DNA from: Micavibrio_A sp041655955
Lineage (GTDB): Bacteria; Pseudomonadota; Alphaproteobacteria; Micavibrionales; Micavibrionaceae
Reading direction: 5' to 3'
Assembly: GCA_041655955.1 (NCBI GenBank)
Contig: JBBAEN010000002.1
Span: forward strand, 310,001 to 374,000
Length of the DNA: 64,000 nt
The position numbers were made by a program, and so were the translations under genes. This document shows positions 33,111 to 42,179 of this stretch, piece by piece. Below the pieces are notes generated by a model that did not search any database, was not told the DNA's origin, and was given only the letters and a program-made list of their open reading frames with translations. How positions within the stretch are numbered: the first letter of the stretch is position 1; each line of letters starts with the position of its first letter.

Positions 33111-33323
33111 CGCGGGAGTTTATAACCGTTGCTGTCGTTGCGGCATGGCGTCTTTTTAGGCAGAAGCCTTGAAGATACGCCGGCGCCGTGCCGCCCGGAG
33201 GGCGAATGGCGGCATCTTTGCGGCGCGGATCGTCCGATGGATGGAAACGCGCCGATAAGGCTAATGCCAACCGCTTATAGCATTGGAGGTTATAAAGCCC
33301 CGAAACGGCAACAGGCCGCTTTC
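33086..33323 (-). ncRNA. Candidate structured leader RNA, copy B
   Basis: Minus strand. Closing stem pairs 33288-33301 with 33114-33127. Where copy A has a C-G pair (20990 side), this copy has U-A, so pairing is kept. The inner hairpin at 33221-33254 has CGGCGCG/CGCGCCG arms in place of copy A's UGAUGCG/CGCAUUG arms. The UUCN-loop hairpin at 33158-33169 is perfect (AGGC/GCCU). A GGCAU/AUGCC pairing is kept near the closing stem. A hairpin at 33302-33322 precedes the closing stem, as in copy A. Confidence 0.65.
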
Positions 33324-33329
33324 TCAGGA

Positions 33330-33358
33330 AGGGTAAGATGTTTTCGCGGCGCTGGCAA
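33330..33358 (-). promoter_or_regulatory. Promoter-like sequence for leader copy B
   Basis: Minus strand TTGCCA (33353-33358), 17-bp spacer, TACCCT (33330-33335). Same spacing and position relative to the RNA as in copy A. Confidence 0.5.
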
Positions 33359-33369
33359 GAAAGCAAAAA

Positions 33370-33446
33370 TCGGCGTTCATCTTTTCAAGATGTGTTTTCT
33401 GCGTTTCAAAAAGGGCGCAGGGTTTTCGCAAAAATCTTGCGTATCC
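33370..33446 (-). pseudogene. Decayed fragment of the ribosomal protein L9 gene (rplI)
   Basis: Over 33370-33411 the sequence matches the rplI gene at 58059-58100 at 40 of 42 positions, in frame, giving FETQKTHLEKMNA as in L9. The upstream part (GYARFLRKPCAL) matches L9 GYARNFLLPQAKAL with a deletion of about 9 residues between. Only L9 residues of about 28-63 are covered, so it cannot be functional. It ends 12 bp upstream of the -35 of leader copy B. Confidence 0.75.
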
Positions 33447-33528
33447 CCGCCCCCTTTTTGACCGGGAACAATTATCCCCGGCCAAGACCATGCCGCGTCC
33501 GCCGCTTGCCGGCGGGAGGTGCGCGTCT

Positions 33529-33705
33529 TTACTCTTGTTCTTCGACGGCGCCGGAGATGGCGTCGCCGACATCCTCAACGGTTTCACTGATTGAATCAGC
33601 GACTTTTTCTTCCGGCGTTTTCTCGGTCGCTTTCATTGCAACGATGCCGAGGATTGCCAGCAAGGCAACCGCAATAACGATAAGAATGGCTTTATTCCCG
33701 CCCAT
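33529..33705 (-). CDS. Small single-pass membrane protein
   Basis: A 58-residue protein with one N-terminal helix (GGNKAILIVIAVALLAILGI) and an acidic tail rich in Val, Glu and Asp (ISETVEDVGDAISGAVEEQE). The start at 33705 has CGGAG about 8 bases upstream; the longer frame from 33768 lacks one. No family was recognised. It is divergent from the acetyltransferase gene. Confidence 0.6.
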   Translation of the reverse strand: MGGNKAILIVIAVALLAILGIVAMKATEKTPEEKVADSISETVEDVGDAISGAVEEQE

Positions 33706-33766
33706 AATATATTCTCCGTAAAATTGTTGACAAACCAGCATTCTAAAGGATTTTTCAAAGGATACC

Positions 33767-34306
33767 ATGCCTGAAATCTATCAAGCCACAATAAATGATA
33801 TCCCCCTTATCGCCCGCCTTCACATAGAAGGATGGAAAGGGGCCTATGGCGGCATCGTGGATCAGGCTTATCTGGATTCCCTGACCGTTGAAAAGCGGAT
33901 AGAGGACTGGGAGAACTGGCTTGCGGCTGATGAAAGCACGGTTTTCATTGCGGCTGAAGGCGGAAATCCCGCGGGTTTCGTGGTGATTGGCCGTACAAAG
34001 ACCCCGCCGCCCGGATCTTCCCCCATAAGGCCCAGCCATTCAGGCGAGATCTATGGGCTCTATCTCGCGCCTGATTACTGGCGCAAAGGGATTGGCACGG
34101 CCCTCATCAAACACGCTGCGCGCGAATTGAAGGCGCGCAAACATTCGGCCATTTGCCTTTGGGTGCTGGATGCCAATAAACGCGCCCGCGCTTTTTATGA
34201 AGCCATGGGCGGGCAAAGGCTGGGGGGAAAGATGATCGATATCGGCCCCTCGTCGCTGAAGGAAATCTGTTACGGATGGAAAGACAGCGCGGCGCTCAGA
34301 AGTTGA
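33767..34306 (+). CDS. GNAT family N-acetyltransferase
   Basis: A 179-residue GNAT with GEIYGLYLAPDYWRKGIGTAL as the core (shown in part) and the CoA-binding RKGIGTAL loop, plus the LDANKRARAFYEAMG helix. The substrate is unknown. It stands between two small-protein genes and is separated from both by promoter-length gaps. Confidence 0.85.
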   Translation: MPEIYQATINDIPLIARLHIEGWKGAYGGIVDQAYLDSLTVEKRIEDWENWLAADESTVFIAAEGGNPAGFVVIGRTKTPPPGSSPIRPSHSGEIYGLYLAPDYWRKGIGTALIKHAARELKARKHSAICLWVLDANKRARAFYEAMGGQRLGGKMIDIGPSSLKEICYGWKDSAALRS

Positions 34307-34435
34307 GGCACCGTCTTGCCTTGCGTAAATTTTTTTTGGCGGGGCCATTGATCCCGCGCGCAAAAATCGTCATAGTGTGTGAAATTTTTGGAAATTCCTT
34401 CTGAAAATTCAATCCGTTACTGTGGAGATATGGAA

Positions 34436-34651
34436 ATGAACAAATACCTCATGATGCTTGTTGCCGCCGGCCTGATTGCTGCGGCTCCTCTTTACTATGC
34501 GTTTCAGGCGCAAGCTGAAGAAACCCCCGCTGCGGAAGAAGCCGCCCCTGCCGCCGAAGAAGCTGTTGACGGGCAAGACGCTGCAGATGCCAATACAGAT
34601 GCGGATGTTGAGGCTTCCGCTGATGAGGCAGAAGCGCAAGCTGCGGAATAA
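34436..34651 (+). CDS. Small acidic exported protein
   Basis: A 71-residue protein. A signal peptide ends with AFQAQA, and the mature part is almost entirely Ala, Glu, Asp and Gln (for example EETPAAEEAAPAAEEAVDGQ). No family was recognised; a low-complexity periplasmic or surface peptide is inferred. The start at 34436 is 9 bases after GGAG; an ATG 6 bases earlier is also possible. A strong terminator follows. Confidence 0.6.
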   Translation: MNKYLMMLVAAGLIAAAPLYYAFQAQAEETPAAEEAAPAAEEAVDGQDAADANTDADVEASADEAEAQAAE

Positions 34652-34681
34652 TCCGCCCGCTTTTAAAGCGTTTTAAATTTC

Positions 34682-34716
34682 AAAGGCCCGCCTTCTTATG
34701 CTGTGCGGGCCTTTTT
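34682..34716 (+). terminator. Intrinsic terminator
   Basis: AAAGGCCCGC pairs with GCGGGCCTTTTT over a 13-nt loop. The A- and T-runs make it usable in both directions. Confidence 0.85.
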
Positions 34717-34757
34717 ATGTTCCCTTTGGGAGAGAAACAGGATAGATCCGGCGCACG

Positions 34758-36059
34758 ATGAGAGAGCCAGCCCGCATAGAAGCCGCCATTGAATTGCTTG
34801 CCAGCATCGGCAAGGGGCGCACCCCGATGGATAATATGATCCGCGATTATATGGCGGCGCGCCGTTATATCGGTTCCAAGGACAGGACGGCGATTGTCGA
34901 GCGTGTTTACCGGATAACGCGCAGCCATGCGCGGCTCGGCTGGTGGCTCGCCCAAAACGGCATGGAAGAGGCCGCGCGAAACCGCGTTCTGGCCGATCTG
35001 GTTTTTCACGCCCGGATGGACGCGGCGGCACTGGAACAGATTTTTACGGGTGAAAAACACGCGCCCGGCCTCCTGAGTGAAAAAGAGCGGGGCTTTATCC
35101 AAGCGTTGCAAGGCAAGATGATGACAGATCCGTCAATGCCGGATTCCGTTCGCGGCGAATGCCCGCAATGGGCGGAAGAAAGGCTGCGCGGCCTGTGGGG
35201 CGGCGCGTTTGAAAGCCATCTAGCGGCGATGATAGAACCCGCGCCGGTCGATTTGCGGGTCAATACGATCAAGGGAACGGTGGAGGAGGCAATAGAATCG
35301 CTGGCCGCCGATAAAATCAAGGCGGCGCAATCCGCCTATTCCCCCGTGGGCCTGCGCACCCATGGGCGCCCTTTCCTTGGCGATTCAAAAGCCTTTCGTT
35401 CGGGGCTGGTCGAAATCCAGGATGAGGGGTCGCAGCTTATCGCCCTTGTCAGCGGCGCGAAGCCGGGCCACAGGGTTCTTGATTTCTGCGCAGGCGGCGG
35501 CGGCAAGACGCTCGCGCTCGCGGCCATGATGGAGAATCGCGGCAATATCGTCGCAACGGATAATGACACGCGCCGCCTTGAAAAAGGCAAGCCGCGCTAT
35601 CGCAAGGCGGGCGTTCATAATGTCGAGCTGCGCAGCCTTGCGGATGAGAAAAACCGCAAATGGCTCCGCCGCCAGAAAGATGCGATGGATGTCGTCGTCG
35701 TTGACGCGCCCTGTTCTTCCTCCGGCACGTGGCGGCGCAATCCCGATTTGCGCTGGGCGTGGTACGGGCCGGCGCTGGAAGAGATTATCGCCATGCAGTC
35801 CGCAATTCTCGACAAGGTTGCGGACAAGGTTAAGCCGGGCGGGCGGCTCGTTTACGCGACCTGCTCCTTGTTCCGTGAAGAGAACGAGGAGCAGGTCGAG
35901 GCGTTCCTCCAGCGGCATCCGGATTACAAAATCCTGCCTCTATCCGGCCTGTGGGAAGATATGGGGACGCCCGTCCCGTGCGAAGGCGATTTCCTGTGCC
36001 TTAACCCCCGCGATCACGGAACGGACGGTTTTTTCGCCGCCATTCTTCAGCGCGCCTAG
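34758..36059 (+). CDS. rsmB: RsmB-like rRNA/tRNA cytosine-5 methyltransferase
   Basis: A 433-residue NOP2/Sun-type methyltransferase. An N-terminal NusB-like helical domain (about 1-140) leads to a SAM-binding domain with DFCAGGGGKTLALA, motif IV VDAPCSSSGTWRRNPD, and YATCSLFREENE with the catalytic Cys. By family it methylates 16S rRNA C967. Other RsmB-like paralogues exist, so the exact target is inferred. It is preceded by a terminator. Confidence 0.88.
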   Translation: MREPARIEAAIELLASIGKGRTPMDNMIRDYMAARRYIGSKDRTAIVERVYRITRSHARLGWWLAQNGMEEAARNRVLADLVFHARMDAAALEQIFTGEKHAPGLLSEKERGFIQALQGKMMTDPSMPDSVRGECPQWAEERLRGLWGGAFESHLAAMIEPAPVDLRVNTIKGTVEEAIESLAADKIKAAQSAYSPVGLRTHGRPFLGDSKAFRSGLVEIQDEGSQLIALVSGAKPGHRVLDFCAGGGGKTLALAAMMENRGNIVATDNDTRRLEKGKPRYRKAGVHNVELRSLADEKNRKWLRRQKDAMDVVVVDAPCSSSGTWRRNPDLRWAWYGPALEEIIAMQSAILDKVADKVKPGGRLVYATCSLFREENEEQVEAFLQRHPDYKILPLSGLWEDMGTPVPCEGDFLCLNPRDHGTDGFFAAILQRA

Positions 36060-36118
36060 GCGGCTGGCTTCATTTTTTTAAAAATAATCCATCTTGACAA
36101 ACTTTCCTTATGCCATCT

Positions 36119-36133
36119 AACTATCTAATAGTT
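36119..36133. promoter_or_regulatory. AACTAT-N3-ATAGTT palindrome before the pentapeptide gene
   Basis: Perfect 6-bp arms around CTA at 36119-36133, between a TTGACA at 36094 and an extended -10 TATAAA at 36136. A near match lies upstream of clpS. A MarR-like gene 1.3 kb downstream is a candidate regulator. Confidence 0.5.
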
Positions 36134-36159
36134 GGTATAAAACATATATGTGGGGAAGC

Positions 36160-36879
36160 ATGGCAATAAAATCTTTATCCGGGGGTATCTTGTTTGAAGG
36201 GGCCGGCAGGGCCGTTAGGGGCGCGCTCGAAGAAAGTGCCGCAAGGGGGCTTTGCCTTGAAGGCGCAAATCTTAGGGGCGGAAAATTGGCGCAGGCATCC
36301 TGTGACGGGCTGAGGGCGGCATATTCCTGTTTTTGGGGCGCTGATCTGGCGGGCGCCGATATGGGGGAGGCCGATTTGCGCTTTTGCGATTTCAGGAAGG
36401 CAAATCTTGCCGGAATCTGTTTTGCCGGTTCCAACCTTACCGGCGCCGATTTCCACGGCGCCTATATGGCCGATGCTATATTTGAAGGGGCGGTGTTAAA
36501 AGATACGCGGTTTTCCTGTCCGAGCCTCTGGTCTTGTGATCTTGACGGGGTTCGGGATATGCGCGGCCTTACTTATTCCCATCACGGCGAAGTGGAAATA
36601 AAACTTACCCGCCCGCCGCTGGTCTTGCATGGCGCAGGAAAAAGGATGGTTGCCTTTGAGGAATATATTCTCTGGGGCGCGGCCCTTTATCCTTATCACG
36701 ATCTCCCCGGCGGGCTTATGGCTTGCCTGGAAAATATAGGGCGAACGCCGCTATGGCGCGCCGCAGCGCAGGCCCGTTCGCGCAATGCGAATTCCCCTAT
36801 GCTCAAGAGAGAAAGCAGGGCCTTTGATATTAAATCTTTCTTAAGCCTTATAGGGCAGAAATGCCCGCAAAACCTATAG
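36160..36879 (+). CDS. Pentapeptide-repeat protein
   Basis: About 239 residues. Residues about 15-130 contain repeating A(D/N)LxG/x units (LEGANLRGGKLAQ, GADLAGADMGEADLRFCDF, ANLAGICFAGSNLTGADF), which fold as a right-handed beta helix. The C-terminal part (about 140-239) is not repetitive. Such proteins can mimic DNA (gyrase protection), but no specific role can be assigned. The AT content and frequent AGG and ATA codons differ from neighbours and suggest transfer. An upstream ATG at 36148 is in frame. Confidence 0.75.
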   Translation: MAIKSLSGGILFEGAGRAVRGALEESAARGLCLEGANLRGGKLAQASCDGLRAAYSCFWGADLAGADMGEADLRFCDFRKANLAGICFAGSNLTGADFHGAYMADAIFEGAVLKDTRFSCPSLWSCDLDGVRDMRGLTYSHHGEVEIKLTRPPLVLHGAGKRMVAFEEYILWGAALYPYHDLPGGLMACLENIGRTPLWRAAAQARSRNANSPMLKRESRAFDIKSFLSLIGQKCPQNL

Positions 36880-36901
36880 TTGAAAAATAAAGGAGTATTA
36901 T

Positions 36902-37240
36902 ATGTTTTTCTTGATTGAATCCTATTGGAGAATCCCCAAAGCGCAAATTCGCGGCGGGAAGCGGGAGCTATTGGATCTCCTTCAAATCTCGCGGCATGAA
37001 AACGAGATGCGCCGCGCTTGCCGCCGTAAGATCAGGCTGTATAGACTGAAACACGCGAAGCTTTCGGGGGCTATGAGCGGTCTTGGGGCCATTCCGGTTT
37101 ACTGGAAGAGCCAATGCTACCGCCGCCATGCCTGCGGGACGGTCGGCCTTTACAGGCGTGTAAGAAAAGAGCGGATGCGGGCTTTCTCTTCTTATATAGG
37201 GCGGTTGCCGGTGCGGCATGCGCCCGAAAAAATTCTTTAA
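36902..37240 (+). CDS. Small basic protein, orphan
   Basis: A 112-residue, strongly basic protein (many Arg and Lys, some Cys) with no recognised family. The start has an AGGAG ribosome site about 6-7 bases upstream, which supports it being real. It follows the pentapeptide gene closely and shares its more AT-rich composition. Nucleic-acid binding is a guess from charge alone. Confidence 0.55.
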   Translation: MFFLIESYWRIPKAQIRGGKRELLDLLQISRHENEMRRACRRKIRLYRLKHAKLSGAMSGLGAIPVYWKSQCYRRHACGTVGLYRRVRKERMRAFSSYIGRLPVRHAPEKIL

Positions 37241-37445
37241 AAAATTAAGCGTGTGGGGATTAGTCGTATGATTATTTATTTTAAATTCGGCGCCGTCCGT
37301 TCTTTATCGGTTGAATGGAATGGCGCGTTCGGCACATGGCCGCTCTTTAAAAAAACAAGTTACCGTTGCGAAATGATTGTAGATATGCCATATACTCAGC
37401 TCATATTTACATCGGGCAAATGGACACCGCTAAGAAGAGCCGCGA

Positions 37446-37769
37446 ATGACAAGCAAAAAATTAAAAAAATTACAGGCGATCCTGCAAGAACTCATAGCAA
37501 TCGATCCTGAGTTTCCCATTCAATGGGTTACGGTCTTTACGGAGATTACTGCCGAAGAGGGGATATCGCTCAAGGATATTTCCGATCGCACAGGGATTTC
37601 CATGTCCGTTATGTCCCGTACAATCGGGGCCTTGTCCAATGCCCGCCGCATGGGCAAGCCGTACGGGCTTGTCGTGGTAAAACACGCGCGCGACGACCGC
37701 CGCCGCAAGGAGCTGTTCTTGTCCGCCAAAGGAAAGAAGCTGATCGAACGGCTGGACAAAGCCTTATAG
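37446..37769 (+). CDS. MarR-like winged-helix regulator
   Basis: A 107-residue protein with a winged helix: ISLKDISDRTGISMSVMSRTI is the recognition region and DDRRRKELFLSAKGKKLIER the wing, as in MarR proteins. It is shorter than typical MarR (about 140 residues) and lacks the full dimerisation helices. It is the only clear DNA-binding regulator in this window and is a candidate for the ACTAT-N3-ATAGT palindromes. Confidence 0.75.
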   Translation: MTSKKLKKLQAILQELIAIDPEFPIQWVTVFTEITAEEGISLKDISDRTGISMSVMSRTIGALSNARRMGKPYGLVVVKHARDDRRRKELFLSAKGKKLIERLDKAL

Positions 37770-37795
37770 GGGGAGCGGGAGAGCGTTAATCTATC

Positions 37796-37828
37796 AAAGG
37801 CCGGAGAGCGAAAGCATCCGGCCTTTTT
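37796..37828 (+). terminator. Intrinsic terminator after the MarR-like gene
   Basis: AAAGGCCGG pairs with CCGGCCTTTTT across a 13-nt loop. T-run present on the plus strand. Confidence 0.85.
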
Positions 37829-37941
37829 GACGGCTTCGCGCCGAATCCGGCTTTATTAGAAAGAGCGGCGGATGGAAGCGGCAGGCCTCCGGGCTTCATG
37901 TTTGTCCTTTATCTTTTCCGCAGGTTTAATTATATAAACCT

Positions 37942-39534
<1,593 letters not shown>

Positions 39535-39587
39535 TTGGCATCCCTTGAATTGATTCCAAATTGAGAAGCGCGATTACTTACGCCTCG

Positions 39588-39609
39588 ACTGTGGCATTTG
39601 AGTCACAGT
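39588..39609. promoter_or_regulatory. ACTGTG-N10-CACAGT inverted repeat
   Basis: Perfect 6-bp arms at 39588-39593 and 39604-39609, between guaA and the histone-like gene, in an AT-rich gap. The spacing is longer than for Crp/Fnr sites, so the regulator is unknown. A weak hairpin plus T-run at 39628-39650 could terminate guaA. Confidence 0.35.
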
Positions 39610-39750
39610 GTCTAATATTCGCATAGCGATTCTAGAAAATCTTTTTTTTATATTGAAATTGGGATACACTGATTCGCGTGTAAGTACTTTCTTAACCTTC
39701 CCCTGACATCATCAGGAGAAACTTTTCCAAGACCTAAGGAGATGGAAACT

Positions 39751-40143
39751 ATGGCTACGAAAAAGAAACCTGCTGCCAAAACGGCAGCGAAAAAGCCGGC
39801 GGCAAAAAGAAAACCGGCCAAGAAAATGGCAACGCCCGTCGTAAAGAAAACGGCAAAGAAAAAGCCTGCCGCCAAGAAAGCAGTTGCTAAAAAAGCAGTA
39901 GCGAAGAAAAAACCGGCAGCTAAAAAAGCAGTAGCGAAGAAAAAACCGGCAGTTAAAAAAGCCGTCGCCAAGAAAGTCGTCGCTAAAAAAACGGTAGCGA
40001 AGAAAAAGCCGGTCGCCAAGAAGGTCGTCGCTAAAAAAGCAGTAGCAAAGAAAAAGCCAGCCGCTAAAAAAGCAACGAAAACAGTTAAAAAAGTAGCCGC
40101 CAAAAAACCGGCAGCGAAGAAAAGAGTAGCGAAAAAGAAATAA
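39751..40143 (+). CDS. Histone H1-like Lys/Ala-rich protein
   Basis: A 130-residue protein made almost wholly of Lys, Ala, Pro and Val, with repeats such as KKPAAKKAVAKK. This is the composition of bacterial H1-like, AlgP or Hc1-type proteins that bind nucleic acid. The start at 39751 has AGGAG 9 bases upstream, while the in-frame ATG at 39742 is too close to that site. A regulated nucleoid role is inferred by composition. Confidence 0.85.
   Translation: MATKKKPAAKTAAKKPAAKRKPAKKMATPVVKKTAKKKPAAKKAVAKKAVAKKKPAAKKAVAKKKPAVKKAVAKKVVAKKTVAKKKPVAKKVVAKKAVAKKKPAAKKATKTVKKVAAKKPAAKKRVAKKK
39886..39951 (+). repeat. Tandem 33-bp coding repeat
   Basis: Two exact 33-bp copies (39886-39918 and 39919-39951) encode AKKAVAKKKPA. 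Shorter and degenerate copies continue on both sides. Such repeats allow length change by slippage. Confidence 0.85.
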
Positions 40144-40165
40144 GCTTGGCGTTTGCCGAGCTTTT
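40142..40165 (+). terminator. Hairpin after the histone-like gene
   Basis: AAGCT-GGC pairs with GCC-AGCTT around GTTT, then two Ts. A weak or moderate terminator immediately after the stop. Confidence 0.5.
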
Positions 40166-40174
40166 GGCTTTTCA

Positions 40175-40206
40175 AACGCCCGTACCGGCATATCGGTGCG
40201 GGCGTT
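40175..40206 (+). terminator. Strong 13-bp hairpin
   Basis: AACGCCCG-T-ACCG (40175-40187) pairs with CGGT-G-CGGGCGTT (40194-40206) with one wobble, loop of 6. No long U-run follows. Likely the main terminator of the histone-like gene. Confidence 0.55.
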
Positions 40207-40238
40207 ATCTCTTTAAAGGTGTTTGAAAAGCTAGTCCG

Positions 40239-40262
40239 GGTCATACTATGACCATAGTTATG
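40239..40262. promoter_or_regulatory. Overlapping palindromes upstream of the M32 peptidase gene
   Basis: GGTCAT-ACT-ATGACC at 40239-40253 overlaps CATACTAT-GACC-ATAGTTATG at 40242-40262. Two alternative dyads share bases; the second has the ACTAT...ATAGT half sites seen elsewhere but with a 4-bp spacer. Confidence 0.35.
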
Positions 40263-40317
40263 CGCCATAGAGGGGCAGGGTCTGCCGGTTGCGGCATGAT
40301 GAAGGGATTAAGACGGG

Positions 40318-42018
40318 ATGGCATTGAATAAAAATTACTGGGACAGGGTCAGGCAATGGGCTTCGGGGCTCCCCCTCATCGGAAAATCCATTGCGGGAGG
40401 GGGGGGGAAAGCCGGCGAGATACTGCGCTTGCCGCCGCCGCGCAAGCCCGACGACGTTCCCAACACGAAGCAATATGAAGAACATCCTTCGGCTTCTTAT
40501 ATGGATCTGAAAATGATCTTCCGTGATATTGGCCGGATGAACGCCATTGGCGAGGCTTTGGGGCGGGATTTCCTCACCGCCATGCCGGAAGGGGCTTATA
40601 AAAGCCGCCTTGGACAGATCGCCTTTTTATACCGCCGCCTGCATGAGGAATTAGCCAATGAAAATATGGCCAAGCTGATCGAAGAGGCCCATGCCCATGA
40701 GAAAAAAGCGCCGCAGAGCTGGGATCCGTGGGATTCCGCAAATTTACGCGAAATGGAAACGGCTTACCGCCACGTTGCCCTGGTCGATCCTGATCTGATA
40801 GAGCGCAAGGCGCGGCTCGCCTATGAGGGGCGGAAAAAACATCGCGATGTCTTGCGCTTTGATGACTGGGAGGAGGCCAAGCCTTTCCTTGAGGATATGA
40901 TCGATCTTCAGCGCCGCATCGCTGATGCCAAGGCGTTGAAGGATAACGACCATCCGACCGATGCGGCTTATCAGGCCTTGATGCGCGAATATATGCCGGG
41001 CGTCCGTTTGAAGGAGGTTGAATCCCTTTTCGGACGCATGGAAGAAAAGCTCAAGGAGATCCTTCCATGGGTTTTGGACGAACAGGCCAAAAGGCCGGAA
41101 CCTCTCCCCCTGACCGGCCCGTTTCCGGCGGCCCAGCAATTATGGCTGAACAAATCCCTGCTGAAAGTCATGGGGTTCGATTTCGAGCGGGGCGGGCTTT
41201 ATGAAACCGGGCATAACCCTGTTGAAGGCGGAACGCCGGAGGATACGCGCCTTGTCATCAAGACATCGGATGCGACGAACTTTCTCGATTCCATGAAAAG
41301 CGCCCTTCATGAAGGCGGGCACGGCATTTATATTCAAGGTTTGCCCCGCGAGGCATGGCGCTACCAGCCAGTGGCGCAGGATCTGGGCGCCGCCGTTCAT
41401 GAATCCCAGGCGCTTTTGGTCGAAATGATTCTTGGCCGCACGAAAGAGTTTTTCAGTTATCTCGCACCGCGCGTCGAAGGGCTGTTTCAGAAATTCGGCG
41501 ACCCGGCAATGACGGCTGAAAATCTCTACCGTTTGAAAACCCATGTGAAGCCGGGCTGCGACCGCAAGAGCGCGGACGAGATCACCTATTTCTTCCATAT
41601 CCTGCTGCGTATGCGGCTTGAAAAGGATCTGATTGCGGGCCGCCTCAGCGTGAAGGAACTGCCCGACGCATGGAATGCCGGCATGAAAGAGCTTCTTGGC
41701 GTGGAACCGCAAACCCATGCGCAAGGCTGTTTGCAGGATGTGCATTGGTTCGTCGGCAAGTTCGGTTATTTCCCCTCCTACACGATGGGGCAGATGATGG
41801 CCGCGCAAATTTACGACAAGATGAAAAAGGACATCCAGAACATCCCCGAATTGATGGCTTCTGGCGATTTCCTCCCCGTTCAAGCATGGTTGGCAGAACG
41901 CATTTATGCGAAAGGCCGCCTGATGCGCACGGATGAGCTGCTTGAAACGGTCACAGGCTCCCGCCTCACGCCCGGCCCGCTGATAAACCACCTTCAGGAC
42001 AGGTATCTGGCCGCTTGA
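40318..42018 (+). CDS. M32 family metallocarboxypeptidase
   Basis: A 566-residue carboxypeptidase Taq-type zinc enzyme. The zinc motif HEGGHGIY (HExxH) lies near residue 327, and the M32 blocks ETGHNPVEGG and DEITYFFHILLR are clear. It removes C-terminal residues from peptides, probably in the cytoplasm. It has an N-terminal extension of about 55 residues, rich in Gly and Pro, that is not usual for the family. Confidence 0.88.
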   Translation: MALNKNYWDRVRQWASGLPLIGKSIAGGGGKAGEILRLPPPRKPDDVPNTKQYEEHPSASYMDLKMIFRDIGRMNAIGEALGRDFLTAMPEGAYKSRLGQIAFLYRRLHEELANENMAKLIEEAHAHEKKAPQSWDPWDSANLREMETAYRHVALVDPDLIERKARLAYEGRKKHRDVLRFDDWEEAKPFLEDMIDLQRRIADAKALKDNDHPTDAAYQALMREYMPGVRLKEVESLFGRMEEKLKEILPWVLDEQAKRPEPLPLTGPFPAAQQLWLNKSLLKVMGFDFERGGLYETGHNPVEGGTPEDTRLVIKTSDATNFLDSMKSALHEGGHGIYIQGLPREAWRYQPVAQDLGAAVHESQALLVEMILGRTKEFFSYLAPRVEGLFQKFGDPAMTAENLYRLKTHVKPGCDRKSADEITYFFHILLRMRLEKDLIAGRLSVKELPDAWNAGMKELLGVEPQTHAQGCLQDVHWFVGKFGYFPSYTMGQMMAAQIYDKMKKDIQNIPELMASGDFLPVQAWLAERIYAKGRLMRTDELLETVTGSRLTPGPLINHLQDRYLAA

Positions 42019-42179
42019 TAGCGGGATTCCGGCGGCGGCGTTCCAGCCAAAGCGGCAGGGCACGGTTTCTGCGCCCCTCCGGCGCGGCTATTAGGGGGCA
42101 CAGGGATGGCGCCGACGAAGTTCGCTTCATGTAAAGCTTGCCATTGACGCATCCCGCGCCGATGCCGTAAATATAAGCT

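Noticed and set aside
33114..33301. Interpretation of the leader elements as simple MITE-type mobile DNA with terminal inverted repeats
   Set aside because: Ends are complementary, but no target duplications were visible, both copies keep promoter, internal hairpins, terminator and the same downstream gene, and paired bases covary. Not fully excluded.
32878..33366. Minus-strand frame running through leader copy B
   Set aside because: A short NS-x-x-PEGL stretch is shared with the copy A region, but this reflects shared nucleotide sequence in the terminator hairpin; frames differ in length and start.
37253..37510. Open frame of 85 codons between the small basic protein and the MarR-like gene
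   Set aside because: It overlaps the MarR-like start by 65 bp, has no clear ribosome site and looks like promoter-region sequence; not supported as a gene.
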